From Chlorocebus sabaeus (lineage: Eukaryota; Chordata; Mammalia; Primates; Cercopithecidae): a stretch of DNA of 64,000 nucleotides. The first letter of the stretch is position 1, and each line of letters begins with the position of its first letter. This document shows, in pieces, positions 45,575 to 56,020 of this stretch. The position numbers were made by a program, and so were the translations under genes. Below the pieces are notes generated by a model that was not told the DNA's origin, did not search any database, and was given only the letters and a program-made list of their open reading frames with translations. The stretch is from NCBI RefSeq assembly GCF_047675955.1, contig NC_132915.1, positions 201,001 through 265,000 on the forward strand. The letters run 5' to 3'.

Positions 45575-47550
45575 TTCTGCACCTAAAAGGTATCATTTCA
45601 CTGTTTCTGTGGCCTCCATTGTTTCTCTGGGAATCCAGGTCATTCTGAGAAGAAGCCACCTGCCATCTGTGTCACTGTTCTTCTGTGGGTAATATGTCAT
45701 TTCGTAATGGCTACTTTCAAGATTAGTTTTGTTTTTCAGTAGTTTGATAATGATGTGCCTAGGTGTGTTTTCCTTCATATTTTTCCTGTGTAAATAAACT
45801 TTTGAAGCTTTGTATCTCTCACCAAATTTGGAAAATTTTAACTATTTTTAAATAAATGGTTTATTTTGAAATACTTTCAGATTTACCAAAAAGTTGCAAA
45901 CATAGTATAGGGAGTTCCCAACTCATCGTCCAGCTTCTCTTCATGTTCATATACTCAACGGTATGTTTGTTAAACTAAAAATGTAGCACTGGCATAATGC
46001 TTTTATCTACAGTTTTTCCACTAATGTCCTTTTCGTTTGTTTGTTTTAGGATCCAGTCTAGGATACCACATTGCATTTTATCATATCTCCTGTACACCTC
46101 CATTCTCTAACACTTTGTCAGATTTTACTTGTTTTTGGTAGCCTTCACACTTTTGAAGAGTACTGGTTAAGTATGTTTTAGAATGTCCCTCAGTATGGGT
46201 TTGTCTGATGTTTCGTCATGCTTACACTGAGGTTTCAGGAATACGACACAGGTAGGGTACCCTACTCATTGCGTCATACCAGAGGATAATGATACCAATA
46301 TGACTTATCACTGGTGGTATTCAACTTGATTAAACTGTCAGATTTCTTTACTGTAAACATAATATTTTTTCTTTTCCATTCCTTATTTCTTGGAAGCAAA
46401 TAATTAAGTTTGGCCTATATTCAAGGGGAAGGGAAATAAGTTCTATGTCTTTGAAGAGGTAATATCTACATCGATTTTTTGGAATTCTTCCATAGGGAAG
46501 ATGTGGTCTCTCCCTTCATGATTATTTATTCAACCAATTTAAACAAATGATTACTTATTTAATTATTTGTGTATAGCAGAGTAGACATATTCATTTTACT
46601 GGGGTTTAATCCAATACTATCATTATTTATTTTCTTACTCAAATTGTTCCAGCTTTGGGCATTGAAAGTTCTTTCAGGTTGGTTCCTGTGTACAATTCTT
46701 CTGTTTGTCTGTCTGTTTCCTTCTTTACTTTAGGGGTCCATGTGATGCTTCAGACCCAGTTTGTGTTTTCCCTGTCCAGTTTGAGAATCAGTCATGTCTC
46801 CAAGGAGGGCTGTTTCCTCGTGTTGGAAAATGGTATTTAGAAACAAGATCTAGGTGCCGGTTGTGCTCACTGCTTCTTGTTTTTTGAAGTATTTTTTGGT
46901 ACCACATTCTCTTTTGCCTGTCCATCTTGGACTCCAATTACATGTCCCAAAAGTACCTGTTCATTCTTTTTCACATTTTTCTGTTCTTTACACTGGATAA
47001 TTTCTATATAACTATTTTCTGGTTCACTGACTGTCTTCTATAATCAAAACCATCTGGTGAAGTTTTAATCTTAAATATAGTATTCTTCAGTTCTGGAATT
47101 TTCTTTTCCTTTTTAAAAAAGTAATTCCTATTTCTTTGCTGAGTTTTCCTTTTAGTTCATGTATTACAGCATTTTTGCCTAATTATAATATGAATAGCTG
47201 CTTTAAAATCGTTGTCTGTTAATTCTAATATTTGAGTCCACCCAAGTTGGTCTCTACTAATTGCTTTTTCTTTGAGTCTGGGTCATGTTTTCTTATTTCT
47301 TTTATGTCTACTAGTTTTATGTTTTATCTTAGACATTGTAATTGATACTTTGTAGAAACTCTGGATTCTGTTATGGTCCTCTGAAGAATACTGATGTTTT
47401 GTATTAACAGACAGTTGACTTGACTGAACTCAGACTTCTAACTTTACCTTTGCTGCTGTGGAGAGCAGCCAAAATCTCAGTTTAGTTGAGTTCATTTTGC
47501 CTTAAGGAGGCCATTTGATCTCCCCCATACATGCATATAGTTCAGGGGAC
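45575..47550 (-). mobile_element. L1M / HAL1-like, long antisense fossil
   Basis: Nearly 2 kb in antisense: TGATGTGCCTAGGTGTG, AGTTTTTCCACTAATGTCC, AATCCAATACTATCATTATT, AATAGCTGCTTTAAAATCGT in order. Heavily mutated, no ORF. Confidence 0.75.
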
Positions 47551-47704
47551 AATTAGGGAATTGGGCAGAGTTTATACACAGAATATAGGACTCTTGCTTT
47601 GGAGACATCACCTTTCCTAAAGTTTTCCTTCTTTTCTCTCCAGCTGCTGTGTTGGTCTTGAACTCTAGTCTCTCATTCTTCAGCCAGTAAGACTTTAGGT
47701 TTTT

Positions 47705-47997
47705 GGCTGTGCGCAGTGGCTCACGCCTGTAATCCCAGCACTTTAGGAGGCCGAGGTGGGTGGATCACGAGGTCAGGAGATTGAGACCATCCTGGCCAAC
47801 ATGGTGAAACCCCGTCTCTACTAAAAATACAAGAAATTGGCCGGGCGTGGTGTTGGGCACCTGTAGTCCTAGCTACTGGGGAGGCTGAGGCAGGAGCATC
47901 ACTTGAACCTGGGAGGCAGAGGTTGCAGTGAGCAAGATTGGGCCACTGCACTCCAGCCTGGCGACAGAGCAAGACTCCATCTCAAAAAAAAAAAACC
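47705..47997 (+). mobile_element. Alu
   Basis: Full-length sense Alu, A tail to about 47997. 47551-47704 is unassigned. Confidence 0.92.
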
Positions 47998-48032
47998 CAA
48001 AAAAACCTTCAGGTTTCAATCTTAGTTTTAAC

Positions 48033-48479
48033 CCATTTATGCCTATTGTTCTATTATTGGAACGCTAAGCTTGTGTCAGTTATTTATATCCTGCTGCTCA
48101 AGGTCATCTCCAAGGTCTGATTTTTCTTTTTCTTTTTCTTTTGTTTTGAGACGGAGTCTCACTCTGTTGCCCAGGCTGGAGTGCAGTGGCGCTATCTCAG
48201 CTCACCGCAAGCTCCGCCTCCTGGGTTCACGCCATTCTCCTGCCTCAGCCTCCCAAGTAACTGGGACTATAGGCACCTGCCACCACGCATGGCTAATTTT
48301 TTGTATTTTTAGTAGAGACAGGGTTTCACCATGTTAGCCAGGCTGGTCTCGATCTCCCGACCCCGTGGTCCACCCGCCTTGGCCTCCCAAAGTGCTGGGA
48401 TTACAGGCGTGAGCCACCGCGCTGGGCCCAAGGTCTGATTTTTCACACACAAAAAATTGCAACCTCTGGCATAAATGGG
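48033..48479. mobile_element. piggyBac-type MITE (129 bp) split by an Alu
   Basis: Terminal inverted repeats CCCATTTATGCC (48033-48044) and GGCATAAATGGG (48468-48479) are flanked by TTAA at 48029-48032 and 48480-48483. TTAA duplication is the hallmark of piggyBac transposases. Without the Alu and its extra TSD copy the element is about 129 bp and non-coding. Looper or MER75-like is possible. Confidence 0.8.
48127..48428 (-). mobile_element. AluY/S inside the MITE
   Basis: Perfect 16-bp TSD CAAGGTCTGATTTTTC at 48111-48126 and 48429-48444. Confidence 0.93.
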
Positions 48480-48483
48480 TTAA

Positions 48484-49115
48484 CTGCCTTGCCTGGCACC
48501 AAGTAGGGTTTTCCCTCCAGTGAAAAACTATGAAGCAGGAAGCTCAATGCCATTCCCTTCTTCACGTGTTGGCTCCCTACAGCTCTTGTCAGCTTTTTGC
48601 TCACTTTCATGGGCCTTCAGAAATGTTGTCTTTTTGTCTAGAGTTTATAAGTACTCTCAGTGGGAGGATTAGTCCACCAGAAGGTACTCCACTATTACCA
48701 GAAGTGGTACTCCCTTTCATTTAAGGGGAGGTCAGAATAATATTAATTAAATAATCAAACAGACACATGTAAAACTAAATGTAAAACTAAAACTGTGTTT
48801 GTTGTGCTACTAAGAAGCACATGACTATAAAATCTAATAACAGGGGAATTTGACTTAATCAGTGAAGTGAGGAATGTTTTCCTTGAGGACACGATGGGGT
48901 CCAGAGAGTTACTAGACAAAGACAGAATGGAAGAGATTCCACATATTTGTTGATTGAGTGATATAATCCAGCTTTCTGTGTATCTGGGCTTCTTTCTTTG
49001 CACATATTCTTAACCTCTCGTCTTTAATCATCTCTCTGGGCTTCTGGGATAATAAAAGGTAATCTATAACTACGGTGCCTCTAATGTTATACAACGAAGA
49101 ATATCCTATATGAAA
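48484..49115. other. Unassigned intron sequence
   Basis: Short GTAAAACTAAAT duplication at 48770-48790; otherwise nothing recognised. Confidence 0.4.
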
Positions 49116-49118
49116 ATT

Positions 49119-49253
49119 TCTTTTTTTTTTCCAACTGAAATTTTAATTGTAGATCCAGGGGATACACGTGCAGGTTTGTTGCAAGGGTATATTGCACGGT
49201 GCTAAGGTTTGGACTTCTATGGAACCCATCATTTAGACAGTCAACATAGAACC
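49119..49253 (-). mobile_element. L1 3' end (MA/P-like)
   Basis: Antisense: GGGGATACACGTGCAGG, GGTATATTGCACGGTGCTAA, GGAACCCATCATTTAGACAG. Confidence 0.75.
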
Positions 49254-49264
49254 CATGAAAACTT

Positions 49265-49550
49265 TTTTTTTTCAGAAAGAGTCTCGCTGTGCTGCTCAGG
49301 CTGGAGTACAGTGACGCAATCACGACTCACTGTAGTCTTGGCCTGTCAGGCTCAAGCAATCCTCCCACCTCAGTCTCCTAAGTAACTGGACTATAGGCGT
49401 GTACACCACCATGTCTGGCTAACTGTTATTTGTAGAGAGAGGTCTTCCTGTGTTACCTGGGCTTGTCTTGAACTCCTGGGCTCAAGCGATCCTCCCGCCT
49501 TGGCCTCCCAAAGTGCCGGAATTACGAGCACGAGCTACTGCACCCAGCCT
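49265..49550 (-). mobile_element. AluJ
   Basis: TSD CATGAAAACTT at 49254-49264 and 49551-49561. Confidence 0.9.
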
Positions 49551-49561
49551 CATGAAAACTT

Positions 49562-50069
49562 CTTCACCAAAAGGAATTGTGGGTCTGGACCATTACGTGG
49601 TATGTCGTACTCTGTGGGCTTCTGGTCAGTGTGATCCACTGAAGTATAAGGAAATCTCCCTTCCATTTCAGGTGTTCAGAAACAACAACACACACACAGA
49701 CACACAAGTCTCTTTCTTTCTCTGTCTCTCTCACATACACACACACATCCCCCCACATACATACATGTACCAGGGAGAAAGAACAGATACATATCAATAA
49801 ATGCATGCTAATAACAAACTTCTTTCTTATCAGCAAAAAGATATGCCAGGTTACAGTGGAGTTGTAAGTAGTGTTAATTAATGTAAACTAGTGTAAAAAA
49901 GTGTTAATTAAAAATAACTATCAACAAAAGGTCAACACTTAGTTAAGTGATCACTCAGTAGAGAGGATGTAATACAGACATTTTCAAACATACAACTGTT
50001 AAAAGAATTTGTTACCCATGGACTCCTGAAATAATTACTAAAGATAAACTTAAGTAAAAAGGAAATTGT
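49562..50069. other. Unassigned with CA-rich low complexity
   Basis: 49683-49768 is a mixed (AC)/(CT)/(CATA) simple tract. Confidence 0.6.
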
Positions 50070-50575
50070 GGCAGATTGTATTTTCCAAAAATGGCCATAA
50101 CAATATTTACCATCTTCCATGCTTTTCTACAATATACCTTGCCACTCCCCCATCAAAAGGTGGAGTCTAATCCCCTCTCCTTGAATCTGTATTGGCCTTA
50201 TGAGTTTGCTCTTGAAAGCAATAGACTATTAGAAATAATAACCATGTTGACTTTGAGGCTAGGTCAGAAGAGGCCATGCAGTTTTCAACTGGTTTTTGGG
50301 ATGCTCATGCTGGGGGCTGCCAGCTACCATAGAAGATGTCCAACCATTCCAAGATCTCAGTGTTAAATAAGCTTTATTTAAATTTTAAAAAGTTTATTTA
50401 AATAAGTTTAAGCAGCCTCTCTGGGCATCAGACCCTCCAGACAAGTCCGTCCTCCAACTGAGTACCAGATTCATCCAGCTGACTGTTACCCACATTCATG
50501 ACCTATAGAATATAATTAAATGGTTGCTGTTTGAAGCTACAAAGTAATTTGTCATGCAGCAAGTAGAATAAAATT
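50070..50575 (+). mobile_element. MLT1-type LTR (MaLR)
   Basis: CAAAAGGTGGAGTCTAATCC, GAAGAGGCCATGCAG and, at the end, GTAATTTGTCATGCAGCAAG follow MLT1 order. A short TTTATTTAAA inverted repeat sits at 50370-50405. Confidence 0.6.
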
Positions 50576-51019
50576 GGACCCAGAAGGAAGGAGTGGAATG
50601 TATAAATTATCACGAGTAAGGAAGCTGGTGAATATATTTGTAAATACAAATGAATATTGACTTTAAAAAAGTTGGGTGGAGTTTTAACAAACAATGTGAT
50701 ACTAAGATAATAGCAACAATAATATGGAAGCTGGTATGGAGTAAGGAAGAGGGAAGACTGGTGATAAAACTTTCCAAGGTCCTTATTTTGTTTGGAAGGT
50801 TGTTTGAGATTGACTTTAAGTAGGCATATTAAAGGCATTGATTGTGTAAGTTATGAAACAGTGGAGGGGAAAACAGAATGTAGAAAAATTCAATAAAAAG
50901 CAGAAAAATAAAGCTAAGAAACAAAATCATGGAAGATAGAAAACATAAAACGTGTTGATTGAGATGGTGCTATTGCAAATGTAATTGTGATAAATTTAAA
51001 GAAATTCATTTCAGTCATT
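50576..51019. other. Unassigned A-rich intron sequence
   Basis: Nothing recognised. Confidence 0.35.
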
Positions 51020-51560
51020 AAAAATGATAATTATATTTTTAAAATAGCCAGTCAAATGTTGTTTTAAAAAGACAGCCAAGGCAAAAAGAGTCCAGAGCAC
51101 TTAAAAATAAAAGAGATTGAAAGATGTGCCAGGAAAAAGCAAACCAAAAGAAAGTAGGTATGACAATATTAACATCAGGCAAAATGGAATTTCTAGACAT
51201 CTCGTTTTTTCTTCTCAGGATACACCTGTGCCTCTTTTTGTGCCACATCGTTTTACGTGCAGGGTGCAGCTAAGAGGTGTGCGTACGAGGCTCATCGCAG
51301 CATCATTTGTAATGAAGAAAATTTTCAAATAACTTAAATATCTATCAGTAGGGGAACGTATGGATAAATTATAGGATATTCCTGTGGGAGCATTAAACAG
51401 CAGTTAAAAGAGACAGATTTATATACATCAGCATGTCTATATCTCAGAACCATTGAGTTAAAGAAGTTGCAGAATAGTATGTCAGTGTGACATTTATAAA
51501 CACAAAACAGTATATTTGAACTTCTAAGTTTCCTTCTAATTCTGAAACTATTGAATTTCA
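51020..51560 (+). mobile_element. L1M ORF2/3' UTR, interrupted
   Basis: TATGACAATATTAACATCAG and CAAATAACTTAAATATCTAT are L1-like in sense. The block at 51195-51250 interrupts the L1 order. Confidence 0.55.
51195..51249. repeat. Inverted repeat arm A (55 bp)
   Basis: The reverse complement of 51828-51882 matches at 52 of 55 positions; spacer about 580 bp. Confidence 0.9.
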
Positions 51561-51827
51561 CAGCAGTGAACTATGTTCCTGTGACTACATGCATTTGATT
51601 GTGTGAAGAATTGTGCCCAGAAACCGTGTATTTCAGCAAATACACTGGCTGTTATTAAGAGCAATTGGCATATCCTAAATAATGGAATAGCGGAAAGCTG
51701 TCATTCTCTGGTCAGGTAATCGGTGGAATTAAATATTTAGTAATTACTCACAGTGTGCTCTATGTTGTAGAATAAGCATATATGCAAAAATAAGTTCTCC
51801 TTTCCCCCAGTTGCTTACAAGTAAAAA

Positions 51828-51882
51828 GATGTGGCATCAAAAGAGGCACAGGTGTATCCTGAGAAGAAAAAATGAGATGTCT
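51828..51882. repeat. Inverted repeat arm B (55 bp)
   Basis: Partner of 51195-51249; it sits in an L2/L3-like antisense context. Another L2-like piece (CACAAATATTTATTGAGAAC) is at 51990-52045. Confidence 0.9.
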
Positions 51883-52079
51883 GGAGGGAGATGTTTGTTA
51901 AGCAGTAACTTAGCACTAGACTATAGAGTACACAAGCTAGAATCCCTGTTGTATAAGTAACTAGACGTTGAAATCGCAAAAGCCTTTGGATGGCAATTCC
52001 ACAAATATTTATTGAGAACCTGCTGTGTTGAGGATACTCCACTTACCCTGGTCATGAACGCAAAAATGATTCAGGAGTT

Positions 52080-53144
52080 ACAAGGAATTTTTAGAGCATT
52101 GGAGGATGGAGGTAACTATAAAATGAGCCAGGATAAGTTCAAGAGTCATAAGGATACACCTTGCTTTGTAGCTTGAAAGGAGAATGAAATTTTTTTTCGT
52201 TGGGGGGATTGGGGACGGCGTTACAGAGGTTATATCCCACATTCGTAAATGGGTGCATTCCACTTTGGATGGCTGAGAATGGCAGAGCAGTTTCTTCTCT
52301 GCGCCATAGCTCTGTTTAGTATGTGATCCTCTTCCCCCTTAAGGAAAATATTACTGTACGCTAATCCTTTCAAAGCCTTTAACGGTGCTGCCGAGACAAT
52401 CATTTAAGCATTTAAAATACATACCACATAGCACACGTATTTTCTTTTTCTTTTTTTTTTAGCACACTTATTTTAGATGCAGCAATGGTTAGCCACTGGA
52501 AACTAAGCGTTGGTTTTTATAAGGGGGACTTTTATATGTTACGGCTTGTGACAGAGAATGGAAAAATGCTTCCGTGAGACAGGCTGGCATTTTGAATTGG
52601 AGCACAATAATAGCCAAAAGTGCTGAAGTCGACGGACTGCTTAGAAATATGGTTTCCATTTGCTGAGAGAGACCTTGCAGTGTGGCCACATACATGCATT
52701 TGCAACCACAGGCAGTTCAGTTTTTCCCTACATGTGGGGCTGTGACCCTGACTGACGTCAGTGAGCGTTACGTACTTGCAGAGAGAAAGATGATTTAGGT
52801 CATCCATGCATCTAAGACAAGTAAGACATAGGCAAATAAGCAACAACTAATAGACTTATACATTATTTAGGTTGGAAACCATGCAGAAGTGATAGTGCTC
52901 TTCAGAATCTTCTGGGGCTGGCTTAAAAGTTCTCCTTTGCCCCCCAAGCTATTGCAATAAGAATTGCTTACTAGTCTGCATAACTTGAAGAAGATAAAGA
53001 AGGTCGAAGGAAGATATGGAAGACAGACTTAGAGACTTATGACTTAGACAATATGAAGGAGATGGCCATGAGACCTGGGGATGAGAATTCCCAGGAAAAG
53101 CCTCAGCAGGTGGAAAATGTTCTGTTCACGGCAAACAAAAAGAA
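52080..53144. other. Unassigned intron sequence with short insert
   Basis: Contains the tail-only insertion (52430-52474) and the first copy of a diverged direct repeat (52462-52530). Confidence 0.4.
52444..52460 (-). mobile_element. Tail-only retroinsertion (17 bp)
   Basis: A bare T-rich insert between AGCACAC(G/T)TATTTT copies at 52430-52443 and 52461-52474. Confidence 0.6.
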
Positions 53145-53270
53145 CTGGGTGACCTTGAGCAAATTGCTTTGCCTGTCTGGGACTCGCTGTCTTCATTTGT
53201 AAAATTAGAGAGTTGGATTGAGTGAGCCCTAAGGAATTTTTCAGTTCCAAAGTTCAGTGAAATAAAGATG
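53145..53270 (+). mobile_element. MIRb/c
   Basis: GTGACCTTGAGCAAATTGCT, TTCATTTGTAAAATTAGAGA, CCCTAAGGAATTTTTCAG. Confidence 0.8.
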
Positions 53271-53323
53271 ACTTAAAGTAGGCCAAATGAAGTTGTTGAT
53301 TGTTTTTAAAGATGGCAACCCTA

Positions 53324-53625
53324 GGCCGGGCGCGGTGGCTCACGCCTGTAATCCCAGCACTTTGGGAGGCCGAGGTGGGCAGATCACGAGGTCAGGAGAT
53401 CGAGACCATCCTGGCTGACACGGCAGAACCCCGTCTCTACCAAAAATACAGAAAAATTAGCCGGGTGTGGTGGCGGGCGCCTGTTGTCCCAGCTACTCGG
53501 GAGGCTGAGGCAGGAGAATGGCGTGAACCCGGGAGGCAGAGCTTGCAGTGAGCCGAGATCGTACCACTGCACTCCAGCCTGGGTGACAGAGCGAGACTCT
53601 GTCTCAAAAAAAAAAAAAAAAGAAA
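53324..53625 (+). mobile_element. AluY
   Basis: TSD AAAGATGGCAACCCTA at 53308-53323 and 53626-53641. Confidence 0.93.
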
Positions 53626-53642
53626 AAAGATGGCAACCCTAA

Positions 53643-53849
53643 GGCTGGTTGTGATGGCTCACACCTGTAATCTCAGCACTTTGGGGGGCTGAGGTGGGCA
53701 GATCACCTGAGCTGAAGAGTTCAAGACCAGTCTGGGCAACATGGCAAGACCTCATCTGTACAAAAATTTAAAAAGTTAGATGAGTGTGGTGGCACGTACC
53801 TATGGTCCCAGCTACTTGGGAGGCTGAGGAAGGAGGATTGCTTGAGCCC
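53643..53849 (+). mobile_element. AluJ, 3'-truncated, no tail, with TSD
   Basis: It ends at GCTTGAGCCC, then a further GCAACCCTA copy at 53850-53858, so truncation accompanied insertion or a later deletion ended at the TSD. Confidence 0.85.
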
Positions 53850-53859
53850 GCAACCCTAG

Positions 53860-55080
53860 GGATGTTTGAATGTTCAGAACAGGGTGTAATCATTGAGGGG
53901 GATAAAATGTTGGCAAGAGAAAAATGTCAAATGAAACAGGGTTCAAGTAAGTGGAAGGGGATGGTGTTGAGAGAACACTTCTTCCCCACTTCTCATGTTT
54001 CCTTCCTTGCTGGGGGAGTTCAGTCAGTGTAACACTCCTGATCCCAGTGCCTTTATCCTAAGGGATCTGGAGTGACTTAGTCTGATAAATTTGGGAAGAG
54101 GAGACAGGATGTGCTCTGCTCATGTCCTCCCTTTTGCGTTTGGGCAACAATCCTGACCGCAGAGAGCCATTCTCTCTTCCTCCAGGCCTTAAATCTTACC
54201 TGAGGGAGGCCACCTCTCCTTCTGGAAGCATTGCCTGTGACCATGTTGATAAACCTAATTTTGGGATTCAGTTTCCAGCTACCTTTGGCTCTCACAGTAA
54301 GCCATGTTCTTCAGTTTCGCCTTCATCGGTAGTAATGGCGATATGTCGGTGTGCCTTTGCCATATCTTATTTTTTGCTACATTCAGAATCTGGATGGGAG
54401 AGGAATGTGCTATTTATTTGGCTCTCTCAAAACCCCAGAAGTTGGGATTCAGTGGGGCAGAATAAACTAAACAAGCTTTGGTGAGAAGGGATATTGTTCC
54501 CTCTGAATCAAGAGAAGGTAATACTTATGAAGAGCTAATGATACTTTGAGATATGGTTGAGCTGCAGAGATTCAGAATTATCTCAGCAAAGCAGGGGGCC
54601 AAATCCTCAGCTGAGAATGACAGCAAGCATGGAATTGGAAAGTTAAAGGTGTTAGAATTGCTTCTATGGAGAGTATGCGGAAGAATCCGCTAAAGAGAAC
54701 CAATGGATTGTCAGTCAGGTGACAGACGTTTCATCACTTAAGACACATGCCACGTAGTGCGCTGATTTTAGAGGCGGCCGTGGTTAGCCACTGGAAGGCC
54801 AGCCGTGGCTTTTCCTAACAGTGGTTCTGCTAACAGGCTTGAGTGGGTGGGGCTCTAGGGCAGCCTCATTCTCTGCCACCAGGAACAAAAGTGGTGAGAA
54901 CTGTTCTGTAGAATGTGTTTTATACTTAAATTATACAAATTTTTAGAAGTGAATTTAGGAATCTGTTAGAGTTGGACAATAAATAATTATATCTATGTTA
55001 AAAATGCTAAACTGTTTTTCTCTGAATATGATAGTTTAGCCAGCCACTAAACTGACCTTTGTCTCACTGATGCCTGTTTT
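53860..55080. other. Unassigned intron sequence
   Basis: A 120-codon frame at 54122-54484 has no recognised homology. The second copy of the diverged direct repeat is at 54745-54820. Confidence 0.35.
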
Positions 55081-55083
55081 CCT

Positions 55084-56020
55084 TCTGTGTGTGTGAGTGT
55101 GTGTGAGTGTGTGTGAGTGTGTGTGTGAGTGTGTGAGTGTGTGTGTGTGTGAGTGTGTGTGTGTGTGTGTGAGTGTGAGTGTGTGAGTGTGTGTGTGAGT
55201 GTGTGTGTGTGAGAGTGTGTGTATTCAGGGCTTTCCTTCTGTGTGTGTGTGTGTGTGTATTCAGGGCTTTCCTTCTGTGTGTGTGTGTATTCAGGGCTTT
55301 CCTTTGTGTGTGTGTGTGAGTGTGTGAGTGTGTGTGTGAGTGAGTGTGTGTGTGAGTGTGTGTGTGTGTGTGTGATTGTGTGAGTGTGTGTGTGTTCAGG
55401 GCTTTCCTTCTGTGTGTGTGTGAGTGTGTGTGTATTCAGGGCTTTCCTTCTGTGTGTGTGAGTGTGTGTGTATGAGTGTGTGTGAGTGTGTGTGAGAGAG
55501 TGTGTGTGAGTGTGTGTGTGAGTGTGTGTGTGAGTGTGTGAGTGTGAGTGTGTGAGTGTGTGTGTGAGTGTGTGTGTGAGAGTGTGTATTCAGGGCTTTC
55601 CTTCTGTGTGTGTGTGTGTGTATTCAGGGCTTTCCTTTGTGTGTGTGTGTGAGTGTGTGAGTGTGTGTGTGAGTGTGTGTGTGTGTGATTGTGTGTGTGA
55701 GTGTGTGTGTGTGTTCAGGGCTTTCCTTCTGTGTGTGTGTGAGTGTGTGTGTATTCAGGGCTTTCCTTCTGTGTGTGTGAGTGTGTGTGTATGAGTGTGT
55801 GTGAGTGTGTGTGAGAGAGAGTGTGTGTGTGAGTGTGTGTGTGAGTGTGAGTGTGTGAGTGTGTGTGTGAGTGGGTGTGTGTGAGTGTGTGTATTCAGGG
55901 CTTTCCTTCTGTGTGTGTGAGTGTGTGTGTATTCAGGGTTTTCCTTCTGTGTGTGTGTGAGTGTGTGTGTATTCAGGGCTTTCCTTCTGTGTGTGTGTGA
56001 GTGTGTGTGTGTTCAGGGCT
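55084..56020. repeat. TG/TGAG minisatellite with higher-order structure
   Basis: (TG)n and GTGAG tracts are punctuated by about 13 copies of ATTCAGGGCTTTCCTTCTG. Two blocks of about 0.32 kb (about 55260-55580 and 55590-55890) repeat the same order of variants. Confidence 0.95.

Noticed and set aside
55534..55794. Cys-Val-Ser-rich 86-codon frame
   Set aside because: Simple translation of TG/TGAG minisatellite; not a protein.
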